53,863 bases of DNA from positions 1 through 53,863 of the forward strand of contig CAIOCT010000007.1 in NCBI GenBank assembly GCA_903856725.1, in the 5' to 3' direction. The notes beneath the pieces were generated by a model. That model ran no database searches, had not been told where the DNA came from, and saw only the letters and a program-made list of their open reading frames with translations. The position numbers and the translations under genes are program-made. Shown here one piece after another: positions 1 to 8,922 of this stretch. The DNA is from an uncultured Verrucomicrobiota bacterium. Lineage in GTDB: Bacteria; Verrucomicrobiota; Verrucomicrobiia; Opitutales; Opitutaceae. How positions within the stretch are numbered: position 1 is the stretch's first letter; each line of letters starts with the position of its first letter.

Positions 1-1529
1 ACAGTTGGCGCGATGTCGGCTAAGCGACCACCCGAGCGCATCTTGGTCTGACCAGCGACAAATCCTGCACCGACTACGAAAACTTCAACAAGGTTAAGTG
101 TGTGGGCAGTGTGCGGTCCGTTATTAACGGGATCCCACATCTGCTCAGCATTACCGTGGTCGGCCAGTATCACTGCTTTACCATTCATTGTAGCCAATGC
201 GGCAAGCAAGGTTCCCACCCCGCGATCAGTTGCTTCACAGGCCTTAATCGCCGCTGGCAGCGAGCCAGTGTGGCCAACCATGTCGGGATTAGCATAATTC
301 ACGACAATGAGACCGTACCGACCAGAAAGGATTGCTGCTCGAGCGGCCGCGGTCACCTCGGCCGCAGACATTTCAGGCTGCAGATCATAAGTCGGTACCT
401 TCGGACTGGCCGGACAAGCGCGATCCTCGCCTGGGAACGGTGTGCCGCGGTAGTTATTAAAGAAAAAAGTGACGTGCGGATTTTTCTCAGTCTCGGCGCA
501 GCGAAATTGCCCGATGCCGGCATCACTCACGACTTGCCCTAAAATATTCTTTAGGGCAGCAGGCTTACCCGAGATCACGTGAACCGGCAGGCCGGCCTCA
601 TACTCAGTCATCGTGGCGTAATAGAGATCGAGCTTCTTGCCGCGGGGAAATTCCTTAAAATCATCTAACACCAAAGCCTTCGTGATCTCCCGCGGACGGT
701 CCCCGCGATAATTATAAAAAAGCACGGCATCCCCATCGCCGATGGTCGCGAGCGGTCGGCCCGCGGCATCTACGAGCCATGTCGCTGGCACAAACTCATC
801 GCCTTGTTGCGTCGGACTGAGTGGGTGCGCGTAATAATGAGTGATCGCCGCTTCCGCGCTGAGAGCTGTCGCCATCGCGTGACGCCCCGTCAAGAGATCG
901 TAGGCTTTTTGCACGCGCTCCCAGCGGTTGTCGCGATCCATCGCCCAAAAGCGGCCGCAAACCGTGGCAATCTGCCCGAGCCCGATCTTCCGCAATTCAG
1001 CTTCCAGCTGCTGAATATAAGCGAGCCCGCTCTGGGGCGGCGTATCACGGCCATCGGTAAAAGCGTGAATAAACACTTGGGTTGAGGTCAGCCCATCTGC
1101 TTTCGCCTGGCGCAAAATTCCATACAGGTGCTCCAACATGCCATGCACGCCCCCGTCGGACACGATGCCCATCAAGTGAAGTTTGGCCGTGGGCGCTGCT
1201 TGCAACCGCGCCACGACGCTCCGCCAGACCGGATTGTGCGCGAGCTGTTTCTCTGAAAATAATTTATTTAATCGCACCAATTCCTGATCGACGATGCGCC
1301 CAGCTCCAATATTTTCGTGCCCGACTTCTGAATTACCCATCTGGCCGTCAGGCAAGCCTACATCCAGCCCGCTCGCGGCCACCAAGGTACGGGGGGAGTT
1401 GGCGTGCAACTGGTCATCGCAAGGTTTCTGAGCCAAATGGACCGCATTAAATTTATTTTGCTCGGGATGAGGATTTTGGCCCCAGCCATCGCGGATAATC
1501 AGCAACACGGGAGTAGACAACGCAGTCAT
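1..1529 (-). CDS. gpmI: 2,3-bisphosphoglycerate-independent phosphoglycerate mutase (C-terminus beyond window)
   Basis: This cytoplasmic glycolytic enzyme interconverts 3- and 2-phosphoglycerate using a phosphoserine intermediate and two divalent metals. Reading the minus strand from the ATG at 1529 gives TPVLLIIRDGWG, then MGNSEVGH with the catalytic serine, FTDGRDTPP, NPDMVGHTG, LADHGNAE and AHTLN, which are the successive metal- and substrate-binding motifs of the alkaline-phosphatase-superfamily mutase. The frame is open to base 1 and ends in LADIAPT, a motif normally about 20-25 residues from the C-terminus, so about 509 codons are visible and only the tail is missing. The gene diverges from hemH with about 90 bases between the start codons. 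Identification is firm. Confidence 0.95.
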   Translation of the reverse strand, partial: MTALSTPVLLIIRDGWGQNPHPEQNKFNAVHLAQKPCDDQLHANSPRTLVAASGLDVGLPDGQMGNSEVGHENIGAGRIVDQELVRLNKLFSEKQLAHNPVWRSVVARLQAAPTAKLHLMGIVSDGGVHGMLEHLYGILRQAKADGLTSTQVFIHAFTDGRDTPPQSGLAYIQQLEAELRKIGLGQIATVCGRFWAMDRDNRWERVQKAYDLLTGRHAMATALSAEAAITHYYAHPLSPTQQGDEFVPATWLVDAAGRPLATIGDGDAVLFYNYRGDRPREITKALVLDDFKEFPRGKKLDLYYATMTEYEAGLPVHVISGKPAALKNILGQVVSDAGIGQFRCAETEKNPHVTFFFNNYRGTPFPGEDRACPASPKVPTYDLQPEMSAAEVTAAARAAILSGRYGLIVVNYANPDMVGHTGSLPAAIKACEATDRGVGTLLAALATMNGKAVILADHGNAEQMWDPVNNGPHTAHTLNLVEVFVVGAGFVAGQTKMRSGGRLADIAPT

Positions 1530-1620
1530 GCCGTTGTTGTCCGAGTTACTTTCACTTCGGGCAATCAAAAATGCTACTCCACCGATTGACATTCGGCATG
1601 AAAATGACCCTTTAAGAACC

Positions 1621-2682
1621 ATGTTCAAGCAGGCCGTCCTCCTCCTTAACCTCGGCTCACCCGATTCCACCGCCGTCCCCGACGTGAAGCGCTATCTCCG
1701 GGAGTTCCTGGGCGATGAGCGCGTCATTGATCGCCCTCCCCAGCCCGGGCGCTGGTTACTGGTCAATGGCATCATTATTCCGTTTCGTGCTAAAAAATCG
1801 GCGCATGCCTATGAACAAGTCTGGACCAAGGAAGGTTCCCCTTTGGTGGTTACCAGTCAGCAGGCGCAGAAAAAACTTCAGGCTCGGGTCGACCTACCGA
1901 TCGAATTAGCCATGAACTACGCCCGCCCCACAATAGCGGATGCGCTGACTCGGCTAGCTGCACAAGGCGTGAATCAGCTCCTCCTTTTTCCTCAGTACCC
2001 GCATTATGCGATGTCGAGCTGGGAAACGGTCGTCGCCAAAGTATACCGCGAGGCAGCGAAAATCGCCCCCGCCATGAAAATTGAGTCCGTGCTCCCCTAC
2101 TACGCAGACGAAGATTATATTCACGCGCTGGTCGAAAGCGCTCGACCCTATTTTAGCCAGCCGCACGACCATCTCCTTTTTAGTTATCACGGAATTCCTG
2201 TCCGTCACCTGACGAAGGCCGACTCCTCACACGCCCACTGTCAGATCGTGCCCGACTGTTGCACCACCTGCAGTCCCGCCCACGCCACCTGCTACAAAGC
2301 CCAAGTCACCCGTACTACTCACGAATTCGTCCGCCGCGCCGGACTTGATGCCAAAAAATGGTCGATCTCCTTTCAATCACGCATCGCCGGCGAGCCATGG
2401 ATTTCCCCTTACACTGATTTTGAATTCGAGCGACTCCCCCGCGAAGGGAAAAAACGCCTGATTGTTATAACCCCAGCGTTTGTCACTGACTGCTTGGAGA
2501 CCCTTGAAGAAATTCGCATGGAAGGCGCCGATGATTTCAAAGCGGCCGGCGGTGAATCTTTTCAGCATATTCCCTGCCTCAACGACCAGGCCGTCTGGAT
2601 CGATTTTCTTGAACAACGCGTCCGCCGCTGGGCCCAAGGCCAACCCCTGACCGCCCCGCAGCCCGCGCCACCCTTGGCCTAA
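1621..2682 (+). CDS. hemH: Ferrochelatase with cysteine-rich insert
   Basis: Ferrochelatase inserts Fe2+ into protoporphyrin IX (or oxidises/metallates coproporphyrin in some lineages) at the end of heme synthesis. Motifs seen are VLLLNLGSPDS at the N-terminus, FPQYPHYAMSSWETV, SYHGIP with the metal-handling histidine at about residue 190, SFQSRIAGEPWISPYTD and FVTDCLETLEEI with the conserved glutamate. The ATG at 1621 gives 353 residues, the usual size; the frame runs back to 1528, but that extension resembles nothing in the family and overlaps the gpmI start. Cysteines at about 207, 213, 214, 217 and 224 form a compact insert right after the SYHG loop, compatible with an internal [2Fe-2S] cluster described for some bacterial ferrochelatases; this is an inference. 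A hybrid kinase gene starts 15 bases after the stop. Confidence 0.94.
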   Translation: MFKQAVLLLNLGSPDSTAVPDVKRYLREFLGDERVIDRPPQPGRWLLVNGIIIPFRAKKSAHAYEQVWTKEGSPLVVTSQQAQKKLQARVDLPIELAMNYARPTIADALTRLAAQGVNQLLLFPQYPHYAMSSWETVVAKVYREAAKIAPAMKIESVLPYYADEDYIHALVESARPYFSQPHDHLLFSYHGIPVRHLTKADSSHAHCQIVPDCCTTCSPAHATCYKAQVTRTTHEFVRRAGLDAKKWSISFQSRIAGEPWISPYTDFEFERLPREGKKRLIVITPAFVTDCLETLEEIRMEGADDFKAAGGESFQHIPCLNDQAVWIDFLEQRVRRWAQGQPLTAPQPAPPLA

Positions 2683-2697
2683 AGCCACGACCAGTCC

Positions 2698-5370
2698 ATG
2701 CTCCCGCCCCGTTCCACGACCGCTGTACCAGCCCCTGCCGTGCTGGTGCTCTCGGCTGATGGGCGCGTGGAAATTGCCAATGCTGCCGCGCGCCAACTCT
2801 GGGCAGGCATGGCCACCCCGCTAGACAATGCGTTCCTCCCTACTCTCTTCAGCTTTGAAATAACCTCCCAGGAAGCAGACTGGATCGCCTTGCAGTGGGA
2901 TGTTGTCTTAGCCGCCGCGCAGGCTCAAGCGCTGGAACTGAAACTCCAGCCGACACATGCGCCCGCCTTTGCAGTATGGCTGCGATTAGAAAAAATCAGC
3001 GACGAACCCACCCGCTATCTCGCCTCTATCAGTCGTCCCGCCATCACCGCTCCCCCGCTACCGGCGGTTGCGCCGCCGGCCCCAGTGCCTGATAATTTTC
3101 TCGCGCAACTCAACGACCGCAGCCCGCTGGGATTCTTTGATCTTAATTTTCTAAAGCAGGAGGTTTATTATTCGCCCACGTGGAAACGTCTACTGGGATA
3201 CACTGAAGCCGCGCTGCCCAATACCTACGAAACGTGGTTAACCCTCATTCACCCCGATGACTCCGCTGCCGCACCCGACCGGCAAGGTCGCGGCGGGGCC
3301 ACCGGCTCGCGGCAATTCTCTCTCGAATTTCGCATGAAGCATGCGTCGGGTTACTATGTGTGGCTGCAAAGTGTCGGCATGCAAATTTACGGACCTAACG
3401 GCGCGTTGCAGCGAGTGATCGGCGCGCACCTTGATATCAGCGAACGCAAGGAAGTGGAAGAAACGACCCTGCGTGCGGAAGAACGGTTGCTAGAAATCGC
3501 CGACCGCGGACGACTCGGCGTATTTGATCTTAATTTCTCCCGAGGCTTGGCCTGGCTTTCCGCCGGCTTTCGGGCTCACCTCGGTTATTCAGAGAATGAG
3601 CTACCCGACACGCTCGACTCTTTTTTACGCGTGCTCCCGATGGATGAAACCACCGGGGGGCTGCCCGCCTACTTTCTCGCCCAGCATCCTAATCAAATAT
3701 CCTATTTTGATAATTTGCGTCTCCGCCACCACGATGGGCGCGAGAGCTTAGTCCACGCCGGCATCGTTCGACACATCTCACGCCGCAAGGAACTCCAACG
3801 CGTACTGGGCTTTATTACGCCTCTGCCGGAAGGGTCCACCACGACCGCGCGGTCCACAGAGCTCAGTCAAGAACTGCCCGCCGCCCATCTCGCCGCCCTC
3901 TTAGGGGAGATGCAAGAAGCGGTGCTGCTGACTGATGCCACCGGACGAGTTATCTTCATCAACCCCCAAGCCGAAACATTGCTCGGCGGTACGGCTGAAG
4001 AAATCATCGGACAGCCCTCGGGAGAATTTTTTCGCCTGACCCATCGCCTGAGCGGGCAACCGGGAGAAAGCCCTATTGCGAAAGCGCTAACCTCGGGCCA
4101 GCCCACCACGCTTAACACCGAATTTTCTATCGAACACGGAACAGCCCCCGCCATCCCGATCGCGTTCAGTACACGGGCAGTACTGAACGAAGCAGGCCGC
4201 GCGATCGGGACGGTCGTCGTTTTCCGTAACCCGCACGAAATGACGCTGACCCCGGAAGAACTTGTGCGCGCCAACCGCTTTGAATCACTGGGTCAACTCG
4301 CAGGGGGCATCGCTCACGATTTTAATAATTTGCTCACCACTATTCTCGGCGGAATTTCGATGGCCAAGGACGCCCGCGACCCCGCCGGCTTGGAAAATAG
4401 CGAACGGGCTTGCCTAGCGGCAAAAAGCCTCAGCAAGCAGCTCCTCACCTTTGCCAAAGGCGGGACCACGGTGCGCCAAGTAATCAAACCGGCCGATCTT
4501 CTGCAGGATAGCATCCGCCTCGCCGCCGCCGGTTCGACCGTGAATATTGATCTGCAAATCGACCCCGACCTCAGCGCTATTTGTGTTGATCGCGGCCAAA
4601 TTCTGCAGGTTTTTCAAAATTTAATTATCAACGCGATCCAGGCCATGACCACGGGACGCGGCGGCATTTGGATCAGTGCAAAAAATGTCAGGCTGGCGGA
4701 AGGCCAACTGCCGCCGCTGCCAGCCGATACCTATGTGGCGATAGAAGTGCGAGACAACGGCGGCGGCATCAAGCCCGAGCATCTTGCTAATATTTACGAT
4801 GCTTTTTTCACGACCAAAAAAACGGGCACGGGCCTTGGGCTCGCGACGGTTTCGGCCAATATCAAGCAGCACAATGGGCAAATTAGCGTCCAATCAGAAG
4901 TGGGCGTAGGCACGGCCTTCACCGTCTACCTGCCCCAAGCTGATAAACCAGAGGAAATCGAAGCACGCCGCGCACCGAGTCTGCGCTTCGGCACAGGACG
5001 CATTTTGTTCATGGATGACGACCCCCAGATTTGTGAACTTACCAGTGGGATGCTCGCGAGTCTCGGCTACAAGACCGACTTGGCCAAAAATGGTGAGGAA
5101 GCCATACAATTTTATAAGCGCTACCTCAATATTGGTCGACCCTACGACACCGTCATCATGGACCTTACGATTATCGGCGGAATGGGTGGAGAGGAAACCT
5201 TCAAAGTACTACGTGAACTCGACCCCCAAGTGTGCGCGATCGTGACTAGCGGCTACGACGACGACGACATGCGCCGCCAGTACCTCGATTTAGGCTTCTG
5301 CGACTATTTAACCAAACCGTATCGAGTTGGCGACCTCGGGAAAAGTCTCCGCTCCGTTCTAGGCAAGTGA
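2698..5370 (+). CDS. PAS-domain hybrid sensor histidine kinase/response regulator
   Basis: This 890-residue soluble kinase has no evident membrane segment. A PAS-like segment at about 15-110 (VLVLSADGRVEIANAAA) is followed by two related PAS/PAC units at about 135-255 and 260-365 (both start GxFDLNF and contain a LGY...LP stretch, so they look like an internal duplication), then another PAS at about 395-510. The H-box GIAHDFNNLL places the phosphoacceptor histidine at residue 540. The ATPase domain has NLIINAIQAM, DNGGGI and GTGLGLATV. A C-terminal receiver domain (MDDDP, VIMDLTI with Asp822, TSGYDDD, TKPY) completes the protein. It lies 15 bases downstream of hemH and is probably cotranscribed with it. 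Ligand and output partner are unknown. Confidence 0.93.
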   Translation: MLPPRSTTAVPAPAVLVLSADGRVEIANAAARQLWAGMATPLDNAFLPTLFSFEITSQEADWIALQWDVVLAAAQAQALELKLQPTHAPAFAVWLRLEKISDEPTRYLASISRPAITAPPLPAVAPPAPVPDNFLAQLNDRSPLGFFDLNFLKQEVYYSPTWKRLLGYTEAALPNTYETWLTLIHPDDSAAAPDRQGRGGATGSRQFSLEFRMKHASGYYVWLQSVGMQIYGPNGALQRVIGAHLDISERKEVEETTLRAEERLLEIADRGRLGVFDLNFSRGLAWLSAGFRAHLGYSENELPDTLDSFLRVLPMDETTGGLPAYFLAQHPNQISYFDNLRLRHHDGRESLVHAGIVRHISRRKELQRVLGFITPLPEGSTTTARSTELSQELPAAHLAALLGEMQEAVLLTDATGRVIFINPQAETLLGGTAEEIIGQPSGEFFRLTHRLSGQPGESPIAKALTSGQPTTLNTEFSIEHGTAPAIPIAFSTRAVLNEAGRAIGTVVVFRNPHEMTLTPEELVRANRFESLGQLAGGIAHDFNNLLTTILGGISMAKDARDPAGLENSERACLAAKSLSKQLLTFAKGGTTVRQVIKPADLLQDSIRLAAAGSTVNIDLQIDPDLSAICVDRGQILQVFQNLIINAIQAMTTGRGGIWISAKNVRLAEGQLPPLPADTYVAIEVRDNGGGIKPEHLANIYDAFFTTKKTGTGLGLATVSANIKQHNGQISVQSEVGVGTAFTVYLPQADKPEEIEARRAPSLRFGTGRILFMDDDPQICELTSGMLASLGYKTDLAKNGEEAIQFYKRYLNIGRPYDTVIMDLTIIGGMGGEETFKVLRELDPQVCAIVTSGYDDDDMRRQYLDLGFCDYLTKPYRVGDLGKSLRSVLGK

Positions 5371-5651
5371 CGCGAAGCGCCTAGCACTGAGCTTAAGCTA
5401 AGACAAAGGCCAGCGCGCCGCTTGCTGACCTCAGCATAAAATTGCTTAAGTAGACTATGCAGCTGGTGATTGATTATAGAAAGCATTCAGCCTAGATTGC
5501 AAAAACAGTTCCCCATGCCCCACCTGTTATGAAATTTGCTGAGCCCTTGAAGCCTAGGCTAAGCACGGGCTTAAAATTCAAAACCCGCCCGTTGACCCTC
5601 TGGCGGCAACCTGGCAGCCGAAAGCAAACCAAGACAGACTCTGCATAGACC
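5371..5651. other. Intergenic stretch rich in small inverted repeats
   Basis: No gene is seen in these 281 bases. They hold perfect 10-bp palindromes AGCTTAAGCT (5390-5399) and AGCCTAGGCT (5551-5560). The second sits inside a larger stem with AGCCC at 5542-5546 and GGGCT at 5567-5571. The last 60 bases before the downstream ATG contain GGCGGCAACCTGGCAGCC, which can fold locally but matches no riboswitch class that I recognise. Confidence 0.4.
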
Positions 5652-6338
5652 ATGCTTCGCGCGCAGACGACTCCCATTTGGGTTTATCTCGGAGGATTCA
5701 CCCTCACCTTGACAGCCGGCATCATCAACACGGTGGGGTTTCTCGGGCTGCAGCATCAGGCGCTTAGCCATGTAACCGGAACGGTCACCGTGCTCGGCAT
5801 GGAACTCGGGCGCGCTCATTACGGGGTAGCTTTCCATGCACTCGCAATTTTAACGGCATTTTTTCTCGGTTGTGTACTCAGCGGCGCGATTATCAGCCAA
5901 GGTCGCCTCCGGCTTGGTCGACGTTACGGGGTGACACTCTCGCTGGAATCACTAGCGCTATTTACCGCTGTTTATTTTCTGAAAAATAACATCAGCGCGG
6001 GCGATTATTTTGCCGCACTCGCCTGTGGACTCCAAAATGCAATGGTCTCCAACTACAGCGGCTCGACGATGCGCACCACCCACATGACCGGCATGGTAAC
6101 AGATCTCGGCATAGCCTGCGGTCATTTTTTCCGAGGCGCGATCGTGGATTGGTTCAACTTCCGCCTCTATGGCGTACTTTTTATCGGATTCTTTATCGGC
6201 GGAGTTGGTGGCGCCATCAGCTATGAGCATTACGGTTATAATACCTTACTCTTTCCCGCGAGCTTGAGCGGCATCACCGGAGTAGGTTATACCATCATCA
6301 AACACTTCAAGCGCCGCGGGAAACTAGCCGCCGCGTAA
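5652..6338 (+). CDS. DUF1275 (YoaK-like) family membrane protein
   Basis: This is a 228-residue integral membrane protein with about six hydrophobic segments. It begins with the family's typical TPIWVYLGGFTLTLTAGIINTVGF and carries the conserved LSHVTGTVTVLGMELG, then GLQNAMVSNYSGSTMRTTHMTGMVTDLG (given here as separate overlapping family landmarks NAMVSNYSG and TTHMTGMVTDLG). These are hallmarks of the YoaK/DUF1275 family, whose transport substrate is not established. The ATG at 5652 has no Shine-Dalgarno sequence upstream. The gene ends nine bases before the convergent ruvC stop, and no terminator is seen between them. Confidence 0.88.
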   Translation: MLRAQTTPIWVYLGGFTLTLTAGIINTVGFLGLQHQALSHVTGTVTVLGMELGRAHYGVAFHALAILTAFFLGCVLSGAIISQGRLRLGRRYGVTLSLESLALFTAVYFLKNNISAGDYFAALACGLQNAMVSNYSGSTMRTTHMTGMVTDLGIACGHFFRGAIVDWFNFRLYGVLFIGFFIGGVGGAISYEHYGYNTLLFPASLSGITGVGYTIIKHFKRRGKLAAA

Positions 6339-6347
6339 AGCGGTGCG

Positions 6348-6926
6348 TTAAGCCCGCCAAGTAAACGCGTGACACAAGGCCACGCCGGCCGCATCGGCTT
6401 CATCGAAAGCGAGCGTGCGACCATGCCCCAGCATCGCCATCACTGTTCGTGCCATTTGCTCTTTACTCGCGCGGCCCATTCCGGTGACGGCCTGTTTAAC
6501 GCGCAAAGGAGCATATTCAAAAATTTCTTTCTCGCGCAACGCCGCCGCCGAAATTGCCGCCCCCCGCGCGGCTCCCAGAATTTGCGCAGTCTGAAAATTC
6601 TGCACATAGATCGTCTGCTCGAGCGCCACGTGCATGGGATCAAAGTCAGCTACAAAAAGAGCCACGGCGCGGTGAATCTCACCCAAACACTGAGCCATCG
6701 AGAGCTTCGCGGGGACCTTAACCGTTTGGCAGCGCAACATCACCGGGGCGCGACCCGGACTAAACTCAAGCAAAGCTAACCCCGTACCTCGCAAGCTCGG
6801 ATCTATACCGAGGACGCGCCCATGAAAAGCGGAGCGGGTCAGCGTTGGCGCCACAGGCCAAGCAGCAGGGGCAAGGCTCCCTTCGAGTTTGGCCTTCCAC
6901 AACTGCCTGACTGATGTTCGCGCCAT
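6348..6926 (-). CDS. ruvC: Crossover junction endodeoxyribonuclease RuvC
   Basis: RuvC resolves Holliday junctions as a dimer acting with the RuvAB branch-migration motor. The sequence shows the RNase H-like fold's acidic residues: Asp42 in [12 protein letters not shown], the glutamate in HVALEQTIY, and the C-terminal pair in [29 protein letters not shown] matches the family's basic DNA-contacting segment. At 192 residues it is longer than the usual 165-175 because of about 36 extra N-terminal residues before the first beta strand; the true start may therefore lie further in, although no better ATG is available before the GIDP motif. ruvA and ruvB are not in this window. Confidence 0.92.
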   Translation of the reverse strand: MARTSVRQLWKAKLEGSLAPAAWPVAPTLTRSAFHGRVLGIDPSLRGTGLALLEFSPGRAPVMLRCQTVKVPAKLSMAQCLGEIHRAVALFVADFDPMHVALEQTIYVQNFQTAQILGAARGAAISAAALREKEIFEYAPLRVKQAVTGMGRASKEQMARTVMAMLGHGRTLAFDEADAAGVALCHAFTWRA

Positions 6927-6981
6927 AGGGGAAGCTCAAGCTATACACGAAAGCACCCGCAACCAAAACCATTTATGAAGT

Positions 6982-8664
6982 TCACTGCGCAGCGATGGCC
7001 ATTTCTAACCGCAGCACACTGAACAGCGCCCCTGGCTCGCCAGTGATCTCGATGACCTGCGCCTCATCCTGCATCGCCGTGCTCGGGATCACGTAGGTAT
7101 ATTCTAAACCAGCGGGGCTAGGCTGCGCGGTAAATTTAACGCTATTCACGTAGACATTTAATTTTTCCGGTGCAGTGGTGCCTGGAGCAAATTCAATCAT
7201 CAATTTAACTGCGCGCCCAACTGGCTGCGGTCCGGTGGGTAAGCGAATAGCACAGCCAGAAGGCCAGGGCATATCTTTGCGTGGATCTGTGCCGGGCAAC
7301 GTATATTCAGTCGGATCACCCGGGGCACGAATATCGCGATAGGTCACGGCATGTGTGCGCGCAAGGGGTTCTATTTTTTTGGTGGTACTCAACGCCTGCA
7401 TGAATGCGCGGTAACGCTCCGCACCCCAAGTCCGATACAAATCGCCCGACCAGACTTTATTGGAGCCAGGCCGACCCGGAAAATAGTTAAATAAATAAAC
7501 GTAATCTGCACCTTGGTGCAACAACGCCATCGCCGCGCCGGCCGCTAATTCTGGCGTCATGCTAGTGGCTTTGCCATTGGGGACTGGTTGGTAGCGAATC
7601 TCCAAACCGCCGGCTATCGACACCGCCGTGCCTGCGAGCAAACGTTTCCACTCGAGCATCGGGAGGTCAAATTCTGCCGTCGCCCAAAAAGGCGTCGCTA
7701 CAATTAAATCAATCAGGCCAGCCTGCGCCCAGGCCACGGCATCGAGACCACACCGCCGCGCCGTCTCAGGCCGCGAGGGTACGCGCACACTCAGCCGCAC
7801 CGGATGCCCGAGTCGCGCCGCAGCACGTACGCACTCCGCGCGCACCCGCTGCAACCAAGCTGTGACGCTGCGGCCGCCGGCTAATTCATGCCCTGGGCGG
7901 AAATGATAAACAAAGCGCATCCAATCTAATTCGAGCCCATCCAGATCGAGGGTTTCTAATTGTTCACAGACTAACTTAAAATAATGTTCCTGGACTTCCG
8001 GTCGCTCCCAATCAAGCGCGCGATCAGTCCATGACGCGTTGCGATGTGGCGCTCGCAACTGACCGGCGGCTCGTTGCGCTTTAAAGAAACCGCTGAGGAG
8101 CGGAGCATCTTCCAACGTACAGTCATGGACGTCGTTCATTCGCACGCTGACCCAAGCCCCCACTCCTAATTGGCGACACCGAGCCAAGGCCCGTTGATGA
8201 AAATTTACGCCCAAATCTGCTAGGCGCTTCGCAGAGTCTAAGCGTCGCCGCGTTGGGACAATCGCCCCCGGTGCTAAGAAACGCAAAATAGGTTGATTGT
8301 CGGGACCGGCCTCATCGTATCCGGTCCAATCGGACTCCCACACTCGGCTGGCGTAATTCGTACGCATGGCATTGACGCATGACACAAAGGTCCGCACCCC
8401 ATCCTGCGCGAGTTGATCGATGTAAGCATCCACCAACTCTCCGCTCATCTCATCGCGCGACCGCTCAAAAAAGAAATCGGTGCTATCTTGATTAAAGATC
8501 GGCCCAACCAAACCAGCAGCAGGAGGTGTGTTTGTGGCGGCCGGTAGAGTAAAATTAAGCCCCCCGCTCAGCATGGCGAAAAGCAAGACCCGCCGCCAAG
8601 TGGGGCGGTGAGGACAATGCCGAGAATAACTTGAGCCGCTGAGCAGTAAGGAGGGGTAGGACAT
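6982..8664 (-). CDS. Secreted glycosidase-like TIM-barrel protein (GHL10-like)
   Basis: The protein has 560 residues. Its N-terminus carries a basic stretch (RHCPHRPTWRR) and then a hydrophobic segment ending near LPAATNTPPA, consistent with an exported protein with a long signal region. The body resembles putative glycoside hydrolases of the GHL10 kind: LDLDGLELDWMRF carries an acidic pair at the end of a barrel strand, and WERPEVQEHYFKL and DLIVATPFW precede and follow it. A beta-rich tail (about 460-560) may be an accessory domain. Substrate cannot be told from sequence. This is one of the few genes here with a recognisable ribosome-binding site (AGAGGA about eight bases before the ATG). 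A 258-base gap separates it from the divergent TPR gene. Confidence 0.62.
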   Translation of the reverse strand: MSYPSLLLSGSSYSRHCPHRPTWRRVLLFAMLSGGLNFTLPAATNTPPAAGLVGPIFNQDSTDFFFERSRDEMSGELVDAYIDQLAQDGVRTFVSCVNAMRTNYASRVWESDWTGYDEAGPDNQPILRFLAPGAIVPTRRRLDSAKRLADLGVNFHQRALARCRQLGVGAWVSVRMNDVHDCTLEDAPLLSGFFKAQRAAGQLRAPHRNASWTDRALDWERPEVQEHYFKLVCEQLETLDLDGLELDWMRFVYHFRPGHELAGGRSVTAWLQRVRAECVRAAARLGHPVRLSVRVPSRPETARRCGLDAVAWAQAGLIDLIVATPFWATAEFDLPMLEWKRLLAGTAVSIAGGLEIRYQPVPNGKATSMTPELAAGAAMALLHQGADYVYLFNYFPGRPGSNKVWSGDLYRTWGAERYRAFMQALSTTKKIEPLARTHAVTYRDIRAPGDPTEYTLPGTDPRKDMPWPSGCAIRLPTGPQPVGRAVKLMIEFAPGTTAPEKLNVYVNSVKFTAQPSPAGLEYTYVIPSTAMQDEAQVIEITGEPGALFSVLRLEMAIAAQ

Positions 8665-8838
8665 AATTTTCTTCCTCTTTACTGAGTGACCATCCGCGAT
8701 TTCTGCAAGCCGACAAATTAATTATTCAGGCTGAAATCACTGGTGAGGCTTTGTCACCACCTGTCTCAAGAAGGTACCCCGCGCGCTATTAACGCAGCGC
8801 AGGCCTGCTAATTTAAAGCGCTAGGCGGCCTACCAGCC

Positions 8839-8867
8839 TTAGCATCAGTAAGCATAAATGTTATAAA
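8839..8867 (+). promoter_or_regulatory. Candidate sigma-70-type promoter for the TPR gene
   Basis: TTAGCA at 8839-8844 and TATAAA at 8862-8867 are separated by 17 bases, a good fit to the -35/-10 consensus. It lies 56 bases before the ATG at 8923, in the divergent intergenic region. It is a prediction from sequence only. Confidence 0.45.
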
Positions 8868-8903
8868 ATATCTCTGATAAGCCTCAGGAGCTCATTTTTC
8901 TGA

Positions 8904-8920
8904 CCGATATAACCTATCGG
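8904..8920 (+). promoter_or_regulatory. Hairpin between a ribosome-binding-like site and the start codon
   Basis: CCGATA (8904-8909) and TATCGG (8915-8920) form a perfect 6-bp stem with loop TAACC, ending two bases before the ATG at 8923. An AGGAG (8886-8890) lies 32 bases before the ATG, too far to work directly unless the hairpin shortens the distance. It could equally be a DNA operator. Confidence 0.4.
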
Positions 8921-8922
8921 CC

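Noticed and set aside
102-1450. Plus-strand open frames at the left edge
   Set aside because: They run antisense to gpmI, whose minus-strand translation carries every expected motif; the plus-strand proteins have no family resemblance.
1586-1616. TTGACA at 1586 with TTTAAG at 1611 as a hemH promoter
   Set aside because: The 19-base spacing and weak -10 would put the transcription start at the ATG itself; possible but not supportable.
1528-1620. N-terminal extension of ferrochelatase from 1528
   Set aside because: It overlaps the gpmI start region and adds residues absent from the family; the ATG at 1621 opens with the conserved N-terminus.
5600-5651. GGCAACCTGGCAGCC as a possible SAM or SAH riboswitch core
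   Set aside because: The other conserved segments of those classes are absent and the downstream gene is not in methionine metabolism.
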